A stretch of DNA of 64,000 nucleotides from Ferrovibrio sp. MS7 (GCF_038404985.1 NZ_JBBKBA010000002.1:558001-622000); one strand, 5' to 3'. Numbered from the stretch's first letter, positions 9,648-17,442 are shown. Notes: generated from the letters alone by a model not told the origin. Numbers and translations are program-made.

Positions 9648-9674
9648 GCTCCATCCCCGGCAAAGGGATGGAGC
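9648..9674 (+). terminator. Hairpin after the chemoreceptor gene
   Basis: Perfect 10-bp stem GCTCCATCCC/GGGATGGAGC with a 7-base loop, 9 bases after the stop. It is followed by a second small palindrome (CGGCATCATGCCG) and no T-run. It is probably the mRNA 3' end, but not a canonical intrinsic terminator. Confidence 0.5.
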
Positions 9675-9772
9675 GGCGCCGGCATCATGCCGCCCTGATT
9701 GCAGCAGGAATATTTTCCGATAGAGCTGCCTTGGTGCGTTGATCAAAAGCAATATTTCCAATCATTTAGCGA

Positions 9773-9887
9773 CTTAACTTTCCTTATTTCTTCTTATTTC
9801 TTCTTATTTCTTCTTATTTCTTCTTATTTTTCCTTATTGCGGCTTATCCCGCCTTATGGTGCCGTATTCTGGCTCATGCCGCAGTAT
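9773..9887. repeat. Helically phased CTTAT decamer array
   Basis: CTTAT occurs at 9783, 9793, 9803, 9813, 9823, 9833, 9843 and 9853, exactly every 10 bases. One- or two-mismatch versions occupy the next phase positions at 9773, 9863, 9873 and 9883. The central copies are nearly identical TTCTTATTTC decamers. In the outer copies the flanks become GC-rich while the CTTAT core and its phase persist. It lies in the 380-base gap between the chemoreceptor and SDR genes, which otherwise holds no gene. Confidence 0.9.
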
Positions 9888-10019
9888 GAAGCCTTTGATT
9901 TACAAGAACAATGATAGTACATTTTGGCTGGTCCGTAAACCCTGCTCTCGCCCCTCCCGCCCCCAAGCGAACTCCGCTAGCCTGCGGGGAATTCAGCGCA
10001 AGGGAGGCAAAAAGCGCAG

Positions 10020-10823
10020 ATGACCAGCACCAATGCGACCAGCAGCAAAGACAAAGTGGCGCTCATCACCGGCGCAGCCCGTGGCCTTGGCCTTGCGGCT
10101 GCGCGCAAGTTTCTCGCCGAGGGCTGGCGCGTGGCCATGCTGGATATCCTGGGTGACACCCTGCGCCAGGCGGAAGCCGCGCTGAACCAGCCCGAGGCCA
10201 CGTTGAGCCTGGAAGCGGATATCGCCGATCCGGCGGCGATCATTTCGGCGGTAGCGAAAGCGCATAAGCATTTCGGCCGCATCGACGCCTTGGTGAACAA
10301 TGCCGGCATCGCCGTGTTCAAGCCGATCCTGGAGGTGACGCTGGAGGACTGGAGCCGCGTCATGGCGGTGAACCTCACCGGCCCCTTCCTGATGACTCAA
10401 GCTGTCGCGCCGATCATGCGCGACCAGGGCGGCGGCGCGGTGGTGAACATCACCTCGATCTCCGGCCTGCGCGCCTCAACGCTGCGCGTCGCCTATGGCA
10501 CCTCCAAGGCCGGCCTCGCGCATCTCACCAAGCAGCAGGCGGCCGAATTCGGCGCGCTGAACATCCGCGTCAATGCCGTGGCACCGGGGCCGGTGAATAC
10601 CGCCATGGCGAAAGCCGTGCACACGCCGGAAATCCGCGCCGACTATCACGACCATATCCCGCTCAACCGCTATGGCCTGGAAGAAGAACTTGCCAACGCC
10701 ATCTATTTCCTGTGCAGCGACCAGGCCGGCTATATCACCGGCCAGGTGCTCTGCGTCGATGGCGGCTTCGACTCCACGGGCATCGGCCTGCCGACGCTCC
10801 GGGGCGAGCGACGGAATAGCTGA
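10020..10823 (+). CDS. SDR family NAD(P)-dependent oxidoreductase
   Basis: A 267-residue classical short-chain dehydrogenase. It has the nucleotide motif TGAARGLG (17-24), LVNNAG (about 91-96), catalytic Ser about 146, Y159 and K163 in AYGTSKAG, and the C-terminal ITGQVLCVDGGF. The Asp of MLDIL near the second beta strand favours NAD over NADP. Several related enzymes oxidise sugars or acyl-ACP. Its position tail-to-tail with a UxaA-type dehydratase makes a sugar or sugar-acid substrate plausible, but this is inference. GGGAGG lies upstream of the ATG. The stops of the two genes are 7 bases apart. Confidence 0.92.
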   Translation: MTSTNATSSKDKVALITGAARGLGLAAARKFLAEGWRVAMLDILGDTLRQAEAALNQPEATLSLEADIADPAAIISAVAKAHKHFGRIDALVNNAGIAVFKPILEVTLEDWSRVMAVNLTGPFLMTQAVAPIMRDQGGGAVVNITSISGLRASTLRVAYGTSKAGLAHLTKQQAAEFGALNIRVNAVAPGPVNTAMAKAVHTPEIRADYHDHIPLNRYGLEEELANAIYFLCSDQAGYITGQVLCVDGGFDSTGIGLPTLRGERRNS

Positions 10824-10830
10824 AGCGCGA

Positions 10831-12396
10831 CTACCCCACGATGCCGATCTGCCAGGGTACGAATTCGTGGTCGCCGACGCCGAGCAGCTCGCTCTTGCTC
10901 TTCTCGCCTGATGCTGTGCGCAGAATCTGTTCGAAAATCTCCTGCCCCATTTCCTGCATCGACTTGGTGCCATCGAGAATCTGGCCGCAATTGATGTCCA
11001 TGTCCTCTTCCAGGCGGCGATACATCGGCGAATTGGTGGCGAGTTTCAGCGAGGGCACCGGCTTGGCGCCGAAGGCCGAACCGCGCCCGGTGGTGAAGGC
11101 GATGATATTGGCGCCGCCAGCGATCTGGCCCGTGGCCGAGCATGGGTCGTAGCCGGGCGTGTCCATGATCACCAGGCCCTTGGCCGTCACCGGCTCGGCA
11201 TATTTGTACACTTCCATCAGCGGCCCGGTGCCACCCTTCATGGAGGAACCGAGCGACTTCTCGAAGATATTGGCGAGACCGCCGGCCTGGTTGCCGGGGC
11301 TGACCTTGCCGTTGATCTGCACATCGCGGCCGACGGCATAGTCTTCCTTCCACCAGCGGATACGCTCCACCAGTTTCTCGCCGACTTCGCGCGTCACGGC
11401 GCGGCGGGTCAGCGTATGCTCGACGCCGTAAAGCTCCGGGGTTTCGGAGAGGATCGCGGTGCCGCCATGGCGCACCAGGATATCCATTGCCGCCCCCAGC
11501 GCCGGATTGGCGGTAATGGAAGAAAAGCCGTCCGAACCGCCGCATTGCAGGCCGACGGTGATATGGCTGGCCGAAACCGTGCTGCGCGTCACGTCATTGG
11601 CCTTGGGCAGAATCTTCTTCACGGCCTCGATGCCGGCCTCGATGGTCTTGCGCGTGCCGCCGGTCTCCTGCATCACGAAGGTGACGAGGTTGTCGCTACG
11701 CTCCAGCCCCTGCTCCGCCATCATGCCGTCGAGCTGGTTGCGCTCGCAGCCCAGGCCGATCACCACCACGGCGGCCAGGTTGGCATGGCGGATATAGCCA
11801 CCCAGCGTGCGGCGCAGCAACGCCATCGCCTCGCCGGTCATCTCCATGCCGCAGCCGAGCGCATGGGCGAAGGCGACCACGCCATCGACATTGGGGAAAT
11901 CCGCCAGGCGTTCCTCGGTGAAATGCCGCGCCACCGCATGCACCACGGTGGCGGAGCAGTTCACGGTGGAGACGATGCCGATGAAGTTGCGCGTGCCGAC
12001 GCGGCCATCCGGGCGCACGATGCCCTGGAAGGTGGCGCGCTCGGCCTCGGGTAGCAGCTCGACCGGCTTGTAGAATTGCGCATGCTGGTAGTCGCGGTCG
12101 AATTCGCGGAATTCAGTGTTGTGGTTATGCAGCATCGAACCGGCGCGGATATCATCCGCCGCGAAGCCGACCGTGACATTGTATTTCAGGATCGGCTCGC
12201 CCTTCTTCAGGTCGCGGGCGGCAATCTTGTAGCCGGCCGGCGCCTTGTCGCGGATCAGGAAGCGCGGATGCTGGTTGTCGCCATCCACCGGCATGCCCGG
12301 CACCACATCGATGCGGGCGACGACGGTGTTGTCGTCCGGGTGCAGGCGGATCACGGGGCCAATCAGGCGCTTGGCGTGCAGGTCAATCATCGACAT
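10831..12396 (-). CDS. UxaA family sugar-acid dehydratase (altronate/galactarate dehydratase-like)
   Basis: A 521-residue enzyme of the UxaA/GarD family, which dehydrates aldonic or aldaric acids with a metal centre. An N-terminal SAF-type domain (about 1-105, IRLHPDDNTVVARIDV and GSMLHNHNTEF) is joined to the catalytic UxaA domain starting GIVRPDGRVGTRNFIGI. VIGLGCERNQ, LQCGGSDGFSSITANPALG and DTPGYDPCSATGQIAGG are conserved family blocks that include the cysteines. The length equals a complete two-domain enzyme. A 16-bp LacI-type palindrome lies 23 bases before the ATG and the divergent lacI-type gene, so it is almost certainly the regulator's target. The exact substrate is unknown. Confidence 0.92.
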   Translation of the reverse strand: MSMIDLHAKRLIGPVIRLHPDDNTVVARIDVVPGMPVDGDNQHPRFLIRDKAPAGYKIAARDLKKGEPILKYNVTVGFAADDIRAGSMLHNHNTEFREFDRDYQHAQFYKPVELLPEAERATFQGIVRPDGRVGTRNFIGIVSTVNCSATVVHAVARHFTEERLADFPNVDGVVAFAHALGCGMEMTGEAMALLRRTLGGYIRHANLAAVVVIGLGCERNQLDGMMAEQGLERSDNLVTFVMQETGGTRKTIEAGIEAVKKILPKANDVTRSTVSASHITVGLQCGGSDGFSSITANPALGAAMDILVRHGGTAILSETPELYGVEHTLTRRAVTREVGEKLVERIRWWKEDYAVGRDVQINGKVSPGNQAGGLANIFEKSLGSSMKGGTGPLMEVYKYAEPVTAKGLVIMDTPGYDPCSATGQIAGGANIIAFTTGRGSAFGAKPVPSLKLATNSPMYRRLEEDMDINCGQILDGTKSMQEMGQEIFEQILRTASGEKSKSELLGVGDHEFVPWQIGIVG

Positions 12397-12418
12397 GGGG
12401 CATTCTCGGGGCTGATTT

Positions 12419-12434
12419 ATGTTACCGGTAACAT
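12419..12434. promoter_or_regulatory. Perfect 16-bp operator palindrome for the LacI-type regulator
   Basis: ATGTTACCGGTAACAT is self-complementary over all 16 bases. It has the central CpG and the TGTTAnC half-sites typical of LacI/GntR-gluconate family operators (E. coli GntR and IdnR sites look very similar). It lies between the divergent dehydratase and regulator genes, and could control both. Confidence 0.88.
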
Positions 12435-12483
12435 GACAGAGCCAAGCCTACCCCGGAAAACCCGGCTTGGCTATACTGTTCCG

Positions 12484-13530
12484 GTGACGCGCGCCAAGAA
12501 ATCCCCTGCTGCACCTGCGAAAGAACCGGCGAAAAAGCCGGCGAAAGTGCCTACTTTGGCGGACATCGCCTCAACCGTGGGCGTCACCAAGATCACCGTT
12601 TCGCGCGCCTTCAACACGCCCGGCCAGCTTTCGCCCGACACGCTGGCGAAAATCCGCGCCACCGCGAAGAAACTCGGCTACACGCCGAACCTGCTGGCCG
12701 GCTCGCTCTCATCGGCGCGCAGCAGACTGATCGTCGCCCTGGTGCCCAGCATCAGCGGCGCCATGTTCACCAGCACCATGCAGCAGGTGGCGGCACATCT
12801 GCAGGATCAGGGCTATCAGCTCCTGATCGGCCAGGCCGGCTATGACGAAGCCAGCGAGGAAGCCCTGCTCGGCGCCGTGATCGGGCGCCGGCCAGATGGC
12901 ATCATCCTCACCGGCATCGTGCATTCCGAAGCCTCGCGGCGGCAGTTGCGCGCCGCGCGCATCCCGGTGGTGGAAACCTGGGACCTGACGCCGAAACCGA
13001 TCGACATGCTGGTCGGATTTTCGCATCCGGCCATCGGCAAGGCGGCGGCCGAGCATCTCTATGAGCGCGGCTGCCGCCGCGCCGCCGTGATTTCGCCGGA
13101 CGACCGCCGCGCCAGGCTGCGTGCCGCGGCCTTCGTGGCACGCTTCCGCCAGCTTTGCGGCTGGCGTGCGCCGGTGCTGGAGGCGCAAGCGCCGACACCG
13201 ATGGGCGATGGCCGCAGCTGCCTGGCGGAATTGCTGCACCGGCACGCCGATATCGACGGTGTATTCTGCGGCTCGGACAATCTGGCGCTCGGCGCGGCGA
13301 TCGAGGCCAAGGCGCGCGGCATCGCCGTGCCGCAGACACTCAAACTGATCGGCTATGGCGACCAGAGCTATGGCAAGGATGCCGACCCACCGCTGACCAG
13401 CCTGCGCATCGAGGGTGGCGAGATCGGCCGCCTGGCCGCCGCCATGCTGGTAGCGCGTGCCACCGGCCAGCCGGTCGCGCAACGTATCGTCGATGTCGGT
13501 TTCACCCTGGTGCAACGCGGCAGCAGCTAG
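12484..13530 (+). CDS. LacI family transcriptional regulator (GntR-gluconate-like)
   Basis: A 348-residue repressor with this start. An Ala/Lys/Pro-rich N-terminal tail (KSPAAPAKEPAKKPAKVP) precedes the LacI helix-turn-helix (TLADIASTVGVTKITVSRAF) and hinge helix (GYTPNLLAGSLSSARS). A periplasmic-binding-protein-like sensor domain follows, with VALVPSISGAMF, GCRRAAVISPDDRRARLRAAAF and DGVFCGSDNLALGA. The sensor probably binds the sugar acid consumed by the neighbouring dehydratase (inference). Two starts are possible: ATG at 12433, which overlaps the operator, or GTG at 12484. GTG is preferred because a TATACT box at 12472-12477 would place the transcript start at the codon itself. Neither has a Shine-Dalgarno. 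Confidence 0.88.
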   Translation: MTRAKKSPAAPAKEPAKKPAKVPTLADIASTVGVTKITVSRAFNTPGQLSPDTLAKIRATAKKLGYTPNLLAGSLSSARSRLIVALVPSISGAMFTSTMQQVAAHLQDQGYQLLIGQAGYDEASEEALLGAVIGRRPDGIILTGIVHSEASRRQLRAARIPVVETWDLTPKPIDMLVGFSHPAIGKAAAEHLYERGCRRAAVISPDDRRARLRAAAFVARFRQLCGWRAPVLEAQAPTPMGDGRSCLAELLHRHADIDGVFCGSDNLALGAAIEAKARGIAVPQTLKLIGYGDQSYGKDADPPLTSLRIEGGEIGRLAAAMLVARATGQPVAQRIVDVGFTLVQRGSS

Positions 13531-13538
13531 AGCGCGGC

Positions 13539-14102
13539 TTAAGCGTCCAGCTTCTTGGCCTGGCCCTCGGCCATTTCCAACAGGCGCGGCGCCCGCATCG
13601 CCACGTCGCTGAGAATGGTTTCCGCCACCGTGAGGCGCTTGCGGGCGTCCGGATCGAGTAGATGGCTCATCTGCGCGCGGTCGATATGCGCCACCGTCTC
13701 CTTCATTTCCCACAACGTGGCGAGGAACACCTTCTGCGCCCCCATCGGCAGCGTGGAAGCGCTTTCCAGCGCCGGAAAGACACGCAGGATCACATCGATC
13801 TTCATGCGCAGCAGGTTGGTGATCAGCTTGGTGTGATAGTCGCGCAGCTTCTCCAGCGCTGCCTTCTCGGCATGCGCCATGCGATCCTCGATCAGTACGA
13901 TCACGCCTTCGATTTCGGTCAGCGATTCGCGGTATTCGTAATACGGCTCGAAGGCCAGCTTGGAGATGCGCTCTATGGCGCTGTCCGCCTTCTTGGCGGC
14001 ACGGCGCGTCTGCTTCTCCAGTGCCTGCAGCAGCGACTGGATCTCGGCAAGGGTATAGGTCTTATGGGCGATACCGACCATGGCAGCGCCCATATTAACC
14101 AT
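13539..14102 (-). CDS. Conserved-looking helical protein of unknown function
   Basis: A 187-residue protein that is almost entirely alpha-helical and cytoplasmic-looking, with no signal or membrane segment. Charged helices alternate with hydrophobic ones (AIERISKLAFEPYYEYRESLTEIEGVIVLIEDRM). No catalytic motif is recognised and no function is proposed. It starts 21 bases after the UPF0016 exporter gene on the same strand and is probably co-transcribed, which places it behind the manganese riboswitch. The start could be the ATG at 14102 or a second in-frame ATG (codon 4 or 8). It converges with the LacI-type gene. Confidence 0.7.
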   Translation of the reverse strand: MVNMGAAMVGIAHKTYTLAEIQSLLQALEKQTRRAAKKADSAIERISKLAFEPYYEYRESLTEIEGVIVLIEDRMAHAEKAALEKLRDYHTKLITNLLRMKIDVILRVFPALESASTLPMGAQKVFLATLWEMKETVAHIDRAQMSHLLDPDARKRLTVAETILSDVAMRAPRLLEMAEGQAKKLDA

Positions 14103-14123
14103 GACTACCAGCCAATCCCATAG

Positions 14124-14690
14124 TCACCAACCGATCAACGTGACAACACCGACAATCGCGAAGGCCGCTGCCGCCAGCTTGCGCACCAGGTCAAGCGGCA
14201 GCCGCCGCATCAGCCTCTCGCCCATGAAAACCACCGGCGCATTGACCGCGAACAGGCCGAGCGTGGAGGCCGCCGTCACCGTCCAGACATCGCTGTAGCG
14301 GGCTGCCAGCGCCGTGGTGGCAACTTGAGTCTTGTCGCCGATCTCAGCCAGGAAGAATGCCACCAGGGTGCCCATGAAGGCGCCGAAGCGCCTCATTTTC
14401 AGCGGTGCGTCATCATCTTCCAGCGTATCGGGCTTGAGCGTCCAAAGCGCCATGGCGATGAAGGAGGCGCCCAGCGCCCAGCGCAGGTATTTCGGCTCCA
14501 CCAGATCGTCGAGCCACACCCCGGCCCAGGCGGCAAGGGCATGGTTGGCCACGGTGGCGACCAGGATGCCGGCCATGATCGGCCAGGGGCGGCGGAATTT
14601 CGCGGCAAGCAGGAGAGAGAGAAGCTGGGTCTTGTCGCCGATCTCGGCGATGGCAACGAGGCCGAACACAGTGAAAAAAGCTTCGAGCAT
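14124..14690 (-). CDS. TMEM165/GDT1 (UPF0016) family manganese exporter
   Basis: A 188-residue inner-membrane protein with about six hydrophobic segments arranged as an inverted repeat of two three-helix halves. Each half begins with the family signature E-x-G-D-K-T: AEIGDKTQLLSLLLAAKF near residue 15 and AEIGDKTQVATTALAARY near residue 115. Members of this family export Mn2+ (or move Ca2+/Mn2+ against H+). A yybP-ykoY manganese riboswitch precedes it, which supports Mn2+ efflux as its role. The start at 14690 gives the usual N-terminus (MLEAFFTVFGLVAIAEIGDK). No Shine-Dalgarno is visible, consistent with translation controlled by the leader. Confidence 0.95.
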   Translation of the reverse strand: MLEAFFTVFGLVAIAEIGDKTQLLSLLLAAKFRRPWPIMAGILVATVANHALAAWAGVWLDDLVEPKYLRWALGASFIAMALWTLKPDTLEDDDAPLKMRRFGAFMGTLVAFFLAEIGDKTQVATTALAARYSDVWTVTAASTLGLFAVNAPVVFMGERLMRRLPLDLVRKLAAAAFAIVGVVTLIGW

Positions 14691-14770
14691 TGGGGCGGCA
14701 CCATGGGATCAGGCATCGACAAGGCCAATGGCTTACCCACCGCGCCCGATCCCCGGTTGCGATGGATGAA

Positions 14771-14916
14771 GCCAAAGGTCTCGCCAAGCCTAAGGGTGAA
14801 CACCCTAAGGGCCGGAAGCGCCAAGGGTGCCGGCTGCTGGTCCGGCCATCCCTAGTCTGTTGACGCTTCCCCCGCTCGCGGTCCGAATCCGGGCCGGGCG
14901 GGAGGCTACTCCCCAA
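14771..14916 (-). ncRNA. yybP-ykoY manganese riboswitch
   Basis: Read leftward, the leader of the UPF0016 gene contains the invariant elements of this class in order. These are GGGGAGUAGCC (14914-14904), GUCAACA in the middle, and GAGACCUUUGGC near 14782-14771, with GC-rich stems between. The class senses Mn2+ and normally turns on Mn2+ exporters. An 80-base expression platform follows. In it 14742-14751 and 14704-14713 can form a 10-bp stem (one G-U pair) ending 14 bases before the start codon, suggesting translational control. A TATAGA box at 14929-14934 is a possible -10 for the transcript. Confidence 0.92.
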
Positions 14917-15142
14917 TGGAACGCTGCCTCTATAGCCTGCGGCGGCCAATCGCGCCAGAGCCTCTCTGACGGATAAACACAGCATATAACCAACTGGCTG
15001 CATATAAGGGTAATTTACACCAACACATTGGCAAGTTTAGACAAATTCCGTCATGTTGTTGCAGACCGGGCTTTTCCAGATTGGCCAAGGGTGCTATTCT
15101 ACGTTTCACATACTGAAACCGGCAGCCTGAACAGCCTGAGCC
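14917..15142. other. Divergent promoter region with XRE operator at 15103-15119
   Basis: Non-coding. It contains the promoter of the leftward riboswitch transcript and, at 15103-15119, the inverted repeat GTTTCA-N5-TGAAAC 24 bases before the XRE gene start. The palindrome is very like the one at 21404-21420 upstream of another XRE gene. No other feature is seen. Confidence 0.6.
15103..15119. promoter_or_regulatory. Candidate XRE operator (17-bp palindrome)
   Basis: GTTTCA and TGAAAC arms flank CATAC. It differs at only three of 17 bases from the palindrome core upstream of the XRE gene at 21438. Both follow GTTYCACATASTGRAAC. It is probably an autoregulatory site. Confidence 0.6.
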
Positions 15143-15670
15143 ATGCAGACCCCTCCGAACTACCTCAAAGCCTGGCGCCTCTATTCCAAGCTGACCCTGA
15201 CCGAGGCGGCAGAACGGGCTGATTGCACCCCTTCGGCATTGAGCAAACTGGAAAATAGCCGCCTGCGTGTGACCGACAAATGGCTGCATCGCTTGGCAGC
15301 AGTCTATGGCCGCAGCCCGGCCGCCCTGCTGAGCGCCCCCGGCCTTGGTGCCGATACCGACCTTGTGCCGGGCAATATCGATCCCGAGGATGCCGCCGGC
15401 GTGGCGAAGGCTTGGGCCAGGTTGTCGCCCAGCCACCGCACCCATCTGCTCGGGATCATCGAGGCGGTTGCTACCGGCGACCGCGAGGAACAAGCCTTCC
15501 TGGATGCCGATATTCATGCCCGCGATATCGGCTCGGCCCTCGGCCTCCAACTCAAGGCGGTGCAGCGTCTGCATCTGATTGAGCGGGCGCTGAAGCAGCG
15601 TGCCGAACGCGAAGCCACTGCCGGCCGCACCGGCGTTGTGGTCGAGCAGGGTTTGCCGGAAAACTACTGA
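15143..15670 (+). CDS. XRE family helix-turn-helix regulator
   Basis: A 175-residue DNA-binding protein. An N-terminal Cro/C1-type helix-turn-helix covers about residues 8-62 (LTEAAERADCTPSALSKLENSRLRVTDKWLHRLA). The C-terminal part (about 75-175) is helical, without a recognised ligand domain. The region DLVPGNIDPEDAAGVAKAWARLSPSHRTHLLGII suggests an oligomerisation module shared by many alphaproteobacterial XRE proteins. Its start is 23 bases after a palindrome that matches the one upstream of the XRE gene at 21438. No strong Shine-Dalgarno is visible. The regulated genes are unknown. Confidence 0.85.
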   Translation: MQTPPNYLKAWRLYSKLTLTEAAERADCTPSALSKLENSRLRVTDKWLHRLAAVYGRSPAALLSAPGLGADTDLVPGNIDPEDAAGVAKAWARLSPSHRTHLLGIIEAVATGDREEQAFLDADIHARDIGSALGLQLKAVQRLHLIERALKQRAEREATAGRTGVVVEQGLPENY

Positions 15671-15767
15671 ACATTCGTCCTATACCTGCAAATAAAGATA
15701 CCAACACAAGTTAAAAGTCGGTATTATTGCCCCTGGGACATGTCGTTTCGGGGTCGATTACAGGGCT

Positions 15768-16292
15768 ATGCTCACTTCGAGTAAGCGCCATACGATTCAC
15801 CACGAGGACAACTCAGTGGTGCAGATCGACTATACGGATATCAATGAGGCTGCCGTCAGTGACGGCAAGGCCTCGCTGGCGTTGGACATCTACCAACGCT
15901 TTGGCCACCGCCACAGCGAAGCCGCCGCCTTCCTGAAACGCGCCCGCTGGATATTTGCTCCGGACCCGGCGCATCTCGTCGATGTTTCCGCCGATCACTA
16001 CGACGACTTCGTGATGATCGACCAGGAATCCCATCCCTTCGTCATGGACGGCGAGAATTATGTCGGCCGCCCGGTCGGGTTGATCGAATCAAGCCCGGCC
16101 AAGAAAGTGGCGGTCCATACCTATTGCCAGGTGAAGGAAACCAGGCGCGCCTCCTTCTATACCGTGACGATGCCGGAACGCGTCTATCAGCGCCTGATGT
16201 TTCCGTTCTTCACCGGCGACAAGGTGACGCTGATCGTCACACTGGTACATCCGCTGCTCAGCCGCCGCCGTCTCAGCGAAGTGCTGCACTGA
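15768..16292 (+). CDS. Hypothetical protein, possibly PAS-like
   Basis: A 174-residue soluble protein of unknown function. The first half is helical (SLALDIYQRFGHRHSEAAAFLKRARWIF). The second half is beta-rich (KKVAVHTYCQVKETRRASFYTVTM) and ends MFPFFTGDKVTLIVTLVHPL. That pattern loosely recalls the end of PAS_5 domains, where a final strand follows a short acidic turn, but the resemblance is weak. There is no signal peptide. It stands alone between an XRE gene and a strong terminator. An in-frame start upstream is unlikely because the frame opens here. Confidence 0.65.
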   Translation: MLTSSKRHTIHHEDNSVVQIDYTDINEAAVSDGKASLALDIYQRFGHRHSEAAAFLKRARWIFAPDPAHLVDVSADHYDDFVMIDQESHPFVMDGENYVGRPVGLIESSPAKKVAVHTYCQVKETRRASFYTVTMPERVYQRLMFPFFTGDKVTLIVTLVHPLLSRRRLSEVLH

Positions 16293-16327
16293 TACCACTG
16301 CCCTGAAATTCCTTTGCCGTAAAAAGC

Positions 16328-16364
16328 AAAAGCCGCGCCGCAGGGCTGCTGCGACGCGGCTTTT
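16328..16364 (+). terminator. Strong bidirectional-type terminator
   Basis: AAAAGCCGCG (16328-16337) pairs with CGCGGCTTTT (16355-16364) around an inner CGCAG/CTGCG stem. The U-tract is part of the stem on both strands, so it can end the rightward gene and possibly leftward transcription from the GNAT-like gene. Confidence 0.9.
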
Positions 16365-16375
16365 GTATTCGTGCG

Positions 16376-16447
16376 CGGCTTTCCGGCTTGCGCGCGGCTT
16401 ACGCCGCGACACGGCTTTCCAGCTTGCGCGCGGCTTACGCCGCGACG
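16376..16447. repeat. 36-bp tandem duplication across the stop codon of the GNAT-like gene
   Basis: 16376-16411 and 16412-16447 are identical at 34 of 36 bases. Copy 2 contains the TAA stop of the leftward gene (16435-16437), and copy 1 repeats the same stop in frame 36 bases later. Each copy can form a GCGGC-TTAC-GCCGC hairpin. Confidence 0.9.
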
Positions 16448-17145
16448 CTGGCCTGCTTCGCTACGCTCGGCACATGCGGACCGGCGGCGATCTGCTTCAG
16501 CATGCCGGCACGCGAGATATAGGTGGTATAGAGCCGCGAATTCTGCCCCACGGTCTGCAGGAAACCTTCCATCGAGGCGTCCAGACGCTCGTAGCCGTAG
16601 CCCTCGGGGCGCAGCGGCAGGCCATTATTCTTCAGGCCCTCGAACACCACGCCGCAATGATGGTCGACATTGAAATATTGCAGGGAGCGGGCGCGCACCA
16701 GGCGGGTGAGGTAGAAGTTGAGATGCCGGCCGCGATGCTCGGGATGCACCCAGAGGCCGCCATGGTGACCGATCCGTCCCGTATAGTCGCGGTTGCTGGG
16801 ATGCACCACACGCGGGTAAGCCAGCGGCGGCATATATTGCGACCAGAGCCGGCCGGAGCGCAGGAAGGAGATCCAGCCGCCGGGCAGATCGAACAACCGA
16901 TAAGCGATACAGGCCACCGGGGTATCGCCTTGCATGACCCGGAGCCAGTAATTGTCGTCGCCGGGCGGCAACTCGTGGTGGCGTGGATTGAACGTGGCGT
17001 TGATGCCGATGGTTTTGGGCTGGTGCTGGAGGAAACTGACCCAGTCGCGCAAGTCTGGCTCGATATAGATGCTGTATTGCATCTCCTCCAGCTGGCCGAG
17101 AATCCCTTCAATATACGATTGTGACGTATAGGGGGTCTTGCGCAT
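16435..17145 (-). CDS. GNAT-like acyltransferase fold protein of unknown function
   Basis: A 236-residue soluble protein. The central segment GLWVHPEHRGRHLNFYLTRLVRARSL has the V-x-P-x-x-RG-x-x-L pattern of GNAT acetyl-CoA-binding motif A, and the remainder has alternating strands compatible with the fold. The family is not recognised and no substrate can be named. The start at 17145 has AAAGGA 12 bases upstream; the longer reading frame (to 17478) overlaps the divergent XRE gene and is rejected. The intergenic side holds an inverted repeat at 17225-17242. The stop codon lies in a 36-bp tandem duplication. Confidence 0.75.
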   Translation of the reverse strand: MRKTPYTSQSYIEGILGQLEEMQYSIYIEPDLRDWVSFLQHQPKTIGINATFNPRHHELPPGDDNYWLRVMQGDTPVACIAYRLFDLPGGWISFLRSGRLWSQYMPPLAYPRVVHPSNRDYTGRIGHHGGLWVHPEHRGRHLNFYLTRLVRARSLQYFNVDHHCGVVFEGLKNNGLPLRPEGYGYERLDASMEGFLQTVGQNSRLYTTYISRAGMLKQIAAGPHVPSVAKQASVAA

Positions 17146-17442
17146 GGCGTCGTGGTCCTTTCGCTTGAGTCCTTGGTGGCTGATTTCCGCTGGAGTGGTT
17201 GCATCCGGATACTGATTTTCTAATGCTGTTATGGTTAACAGCGGGTTTAAGGGGCGGTATTTGGCGACCGCAGAGGTTGTGAACCAGGAAAGTGCAGAAA
17301 TTTTCCATAAACGACATTTTTTCTTGCAAATTTTTCCAAAGCGGACAATTCTTGCGGACATACTGTTGGGAATGTGTCGGTGGAACGCTGATACACGCCA
17401 CATCAGGCGCAACATGCTGACACAACACTTTGGAGGGTATCC
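17146..17442. promoter_or_regulatory. Divergent promoter region with inverted and direct repeats
   Basis: AT-rich spacer between the GNAT-like gene and a PraR-like regulator. GCTGTTA/TAACAGC arms with a 4-base spacer lie at 17225-17242. A GCGGACA direct repeat at a 13-base interval lies at 17341-17347 and 17354-17360. Both are plausible regulator sites. No promoter pair is clear. Confidence 0.5.

Noticed and set aside
9781-9860. CRISPR array for the repeated CTTAT region
   Set aside because: The unit is 10 bases with no spacers and there are no cas genes.
9699-9914. 71-codon hydrophobic frame over the CTTAT array
   Set aside because: Its Leu/Ser/Tyr/Phe composition comes only from the repeat, and it has no Shine-Dalgarno or recognisable fold.
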